From Scatophagus argus (Eukaryota > Chordata > Actinopteri > Scatophagidae), in contig NC_058508.1 of NCBI RefSeq assembly GCF_020382885.2, forward strand, positions 7,866,055-7,930,054: a DNA stretch of 64,000 nucleotides, in the 5' to 3' direction. The notes beneath the pieces were generated by a model. That model saw only the letters and a program-made list of their open reading frames with translations. It was not told where the DNA came from and did not search any database. Position numbers and translations under genes: made by a program. The first letter of the stretch is position 1. Each line of letters begins with the position of its first letter. Positions 61,801-64,000 of this stretch are shown piece by piece.

Positions 61801-64000
61801 CAGCGTCAGCATTCAAAACAGTGTCAACATCCGATGCAGGTGAAGCAACAGATTTTACTGAAGGAACAAAAGTTGGTTTTAGAGCGGCAAGTTAAGCAGA
61901 AGCCTCAGACTAAACAAGAGCAACAAATCCAGATTCAGACCAAGATACAGCTGAAGCAACAGCAAGTGTTAATACAGCAGAAACACCAGGCGCAACAGCA
62001 GTCACCACAGGTCAGGAATGGCATTTAACTTCTTACATATTTGTCTTATAGTTTTCTTGTCTTTTGTGAAGCATGCTGCTCTGCTGCCAGTAGATGTGTT
62101 CATTTTTGCAATTGTTCATATGCTGCAAACACCTCCTATTTCATGTGAATGTGCTCAGAAATATATGGTATGTTGAACTGGCTTCATAGTACAGGCCACT
62201 GGTCTATGTGATTCATAAGAAGAGCTGGATTTTTGTGTTGCTGGTGAAATATAAAGAAAAGTGTATACAAATTAAGAATTAAGAAAAAAAACCTTCCTCT
62301 AAAGGTTGTTGTCTGTGTTGTCTAGGTGTCTCAAACGTCCCTCAACCAGCAGTCAGGTTCAGCAACATCTTTGGCACTGGATCTCATTAAAAGTAACTCC
62401 AACCCGACTCTGGTAACTGACAGCAATGGTAACCACTTCCTAATTGCACTGACTGGTCACATCACTGAGAACCTAAAAACCGAAGCGCCTGAGAGCAGAG
62501 CAACTAATCAAATCACCCTGCAGGTACATGATTCACTTTTAGCAGTCCATTTGTTTGTCAATCAGGACTGTAGAGAGGGTGAAAAAAGGTATTTTCCAAT
62601 GCATGCATTGTTTTTATTAATATATTCAGAACTTAACAAGACTAATATTGCTTCCATTATTCATTTTCCACCAATGCTTACAGTCCACTCCAGCCAAGAT
62701 CCCTGGCCACAACCCTGCTCAGCTGCCTAAAATTGATAGTCAAAACAAAGAGAGCATGCATTTGGGATTTTGCACACAACAAAAGACAAAGGTGAGTTTT
62801 AAACAAAGTATACTAAATTGATGGTCTCTCCACTACAAACATAGTAGCTGGAGCAGCATTGCACAACACAAAAAATTTAAAAAAGAAAGAACATGAGGTA
62901 TTTATACAGTATATACTGGAAATACAAGTATCTCCTGTTCCCTGACAAAGAGCCAGAGATCCTCTTTTTCCCATCATGGAACAATAACAGAACAGTCTGT
63001 TAATGCTCCATGAAGAGAGAGCAAAACACAGGGGTGAAAGAGAACTGCTCCAGTGAGTCCAATAGCAGCAGAAGTTAATGATGTATGCTGTTTGAGACAA
63101 TGACAGCGGTCTTTGATAAGAGTGTCTGACACTATTACGATGCTGATTACTATTGCTTTGCTAATTACTCTAATGACATCCTCCATTACTATGATTCATG
63201 TTGTTAACAAAGGAGGTATGAAGACTCCATCACATCTTAGCTAATTGAGATGTACAGAATCTCTTGCTGAGTGCAGGTGTGCTGGAACAAAGCCTGCCCT
63301 GAAAAATGTCAAGATTCAGTGGAACACACTGTGCTGATTTCACATATTGCTGTTGTCTGCAGTCTTTCCTGATCTTTTTACACCTCCTATGACACTCTTA
63401 TTACAGGAGTGGCAATAGGCTAAAGGTTATATTAGGTGGTAGGTGATATTCGTGAAATGAATACTGTTCCCCTGTAAACAACACTTCTCTGTCCACTCTA
63501 TGTAATGATTTGCAGCCACAGAATGTGGGACTTCAGATATGTGCAGACCAGTCTCAGAAGGAGGTTTCTCAGTGTTTGTCAGGACCTCCCAATCTGCAGT
63601 CTTTCTTCAAGTACCAGGAGACTGCTCCCTCAGGGAAAAATACCTCACCGCCTTCCACTCAAATCGTAAGTAATCTCCAGATGACACGGATAATCTTTGA
63701 AGGTGAATTGTATCATCCTGCCATATTGATTTCTTGATACCCTCGGATGCACAAAAATCTAACTTCTTCCCATATCCGTTGTTGTTGTTGTTGCTTCTAT
63801 CAATCCTTTCCTCCAGGAGGTTTGCCCTGGTCTGAATGTCTTGTTTGGACCACTGTCTCCAGCTTCCATTAAGACCACAGCCTCATCACCTGATAATAAA
63901 GTATGATGGACTGTATGTCTGATTGTGTCATTGTGCAAAATGAATGGATGGTTTATTATCCAAAATGTTTTACTGCCTTGTTTCTTGAGTTTATTTAACC
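38311..64000 (+). CDS. mrtfa: Myocardin-related transcription factor A (SRF coactivator), 3' end outside window
   Basis: ATG at 38339. Coding exons: 38339-38477, 48851-48916, 53868-53923, 54753-54828, 54945-55106, 57622-57788, 58301-58417, 58705-58758, 58949-59127, 59372-59555, 59912-60179, 60318-60460, 60985-62010, 62326-62523, 62684-62791, 63516-63665, 63817-63900, then beyond the window; 1059 codons so far. The N-terminus SPQSEAVVSELQELSL matches the long MRTFA isoform. Three RPEL actin-binding motifs lie at about 47-72, 88-115 (IRSRPERSELIRMHILE) and 132-160 (RPGPMELI). Then come a basic region with KYHQYIPPDQK, a Gln-rich segment, a SAP domain (about 401-435, LRSLPVSGTKNDLIERL) and a leucine zipper (about 602-644, MLQEKDKQIEELTRMLRQKQ). 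G-actin binding holds MRTFs in the cytoplasm; released protein activates SRF target genes (established for the family). A long Q/H/K-rich insert follows the zipper. The transactivation domain is not in the window. Confidence 0.96.
41055..41331 (+). mobile_element. SINE-like interspersed repeat with internal deletion
   Basis: Starts with GGGCTGCACGGTGGTGCAGT, a tRNA A-box-like head. It then jumps directly into the body (CCGGGTACTCCGGCTTCC, GGCGACCAGTCCAGGGTGTA) and ends in GGATAAGCAGTATAGAAAA and a GGAT tail. The B-box-like part expected after the head is missing. The class is inferred from memory of common fish repeats. Confidence 0.65.
43760..43889. repeat. (TG)n and (CA)n microsatellite pair
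   Basis: About 10 TG units at 43760-43779 and about 16 CA units at 43858-43889, in opposite orientation 80 bp apart. The two could pair as a loose hairpin. Confidence 0.9.
44290..44419 (+). CDS. mrtfa: Alternative first coding exon of mrtfa
   Basis: CACCATG opens 130 nt ending CAAG|GTGGGA in phase 1, the same phase as the usual first exon, so it joins correctly to the exon at 48851 (VLQLKLQQRR). It encodes 43 residues including MLEHLPCARIDPAPLRRPPI and ESAIRFELERQACQSLRQ. The result would be an MRTFA isoform with a different N-terminus and intact RPEL motifs. Mammalian MRTFA also uses alternative first exons. A promoter between 43.9 and 44.3 kb is implied. Confidence 0.6.
47097..47127. repeat. 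(TA)n microsatellite
   Basis: About 15 TA units in the mrtfa intron. Confidence 0.9.
47940..47968. repeat. (GT)n microsatellite
   Basis: About 14 GT units in the mrtfa intron. Confidence 0.9.
50239..50305 (-). mobile_element. Tail fragment of the SINE-like repeat
   Basis: The minus strand ends in TCTATACCGCTTATCCGTCA-complementary sequence and an ATCC tail, matching the 3' end of the element at 41055-41331. Confidence 0.65.
51054..51070 (+). promoter_or_regulatory. CTCF-like motif in an mrtfa intron
   Basis: GGCCAGCAGAGGGTGCT is close to the CTCF core (CCAGCAGGGGGCGCT). Motif match only. Confidence 0.4.
53801..53827. repeat. (TC)n run near the mrtfa exon 3 acceptor
   Basis: About 13 TC units, 40 nt upstream of the acceptor, extending the pyrimidine tract. 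Confidence 0.9.
55669..55682 (-). promoter_or_regulatory. CTCF-like motif in an mrtfa intron
   Basis: GCCCCCTAGTGGCC, reverse complement of CCACTAGGGGGC. It points toward the plus-strand motif at 51054. Confidence 0.4.
55829..55862. repeat. (CA)n microsatellite
   Basis: About 17 CA units. Confidence 0.95.
62792..63515 (+). other. mrtfa intron near the window end
   Basis: 724-bp intron without recognisable elements. Confidence 0.6.

Noticed and set aside
61528..61812. 94-codon leucine-rich minus-strand ORF
   Set aside because: Complement of the CAG/CAA-rich mrtfa insert.

Overview
The window looks like nuclear DNA of a ray-finned fish, probably a percomorph teleost. Evidence: short exons with GT-AG introns and AATAAA signals, many CA/GT microsatellites, teleost-type LINE, SINE-like and hAT fragments, and clear vertebrate orthologues (MRTFA, CCDC97). 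Nothing bacterial, viral or CRISPR-like was seen. All exon models were built by hand from splice consensus, phase continuity and domain recognition; no transcript or database support was available.

Layout. 0.2-7.8 kb (+): a 16-exon SP100/SP140-family nuclear-body gene (HSR, two SAND domains, PHD, bromodomain) with a LINE fragment in one intron. 9.4-12.4 kb (+): a five-exon Myb/SANT-like gene. 13.0-14.9 kb (+): a chain of phase-compatible exons that may be an unrecognised gene. 16.4-20.1 kb (+): an 11-exon gene with one SAND domain, acidic linkers and a C-terminal coiled coil. 22.3-24.0 kb: a regulatory-looking stretch with CTCF-like and ZNF143-like sites, an orphan THAP-like first exon and two near-perfect hairpins. 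24.8-27.8 kb (+): a third gene that joins a Cys-pair N-terminus to a duplicate of the last exons of the SAND gene; a LINE sits in one exon and a hAT fragment in its last intron. 28.5-31.3 kb (-): ccdc97. 31.3-38.3 kb: intergenic or upstream mrtfa sequence. 38.3 kb to the window end (+): mrtfa (mkl1), RPEL-SAP-leucine-zipper SRF coactivator, 3' end outside the window.

How the parts relate. The first 28 kb is a local cluster of chromatin and nuclear-body type genes built from shared exon cassettes. Three separate SAND domains are each encoded by a core exon of exactly 134 nt with the same phase. The C-terminal exons of the SAND gene were copied downstream, and the last exon remains 182/184 identical between copies. 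ccdc97 and mrtfa are conserved single genes without an evident functional link to the cluster. The most interesting region is 22.3-28.3 kb, where duplication, transposon insertion, a possible splice rescue and unusual hairpins coincide.
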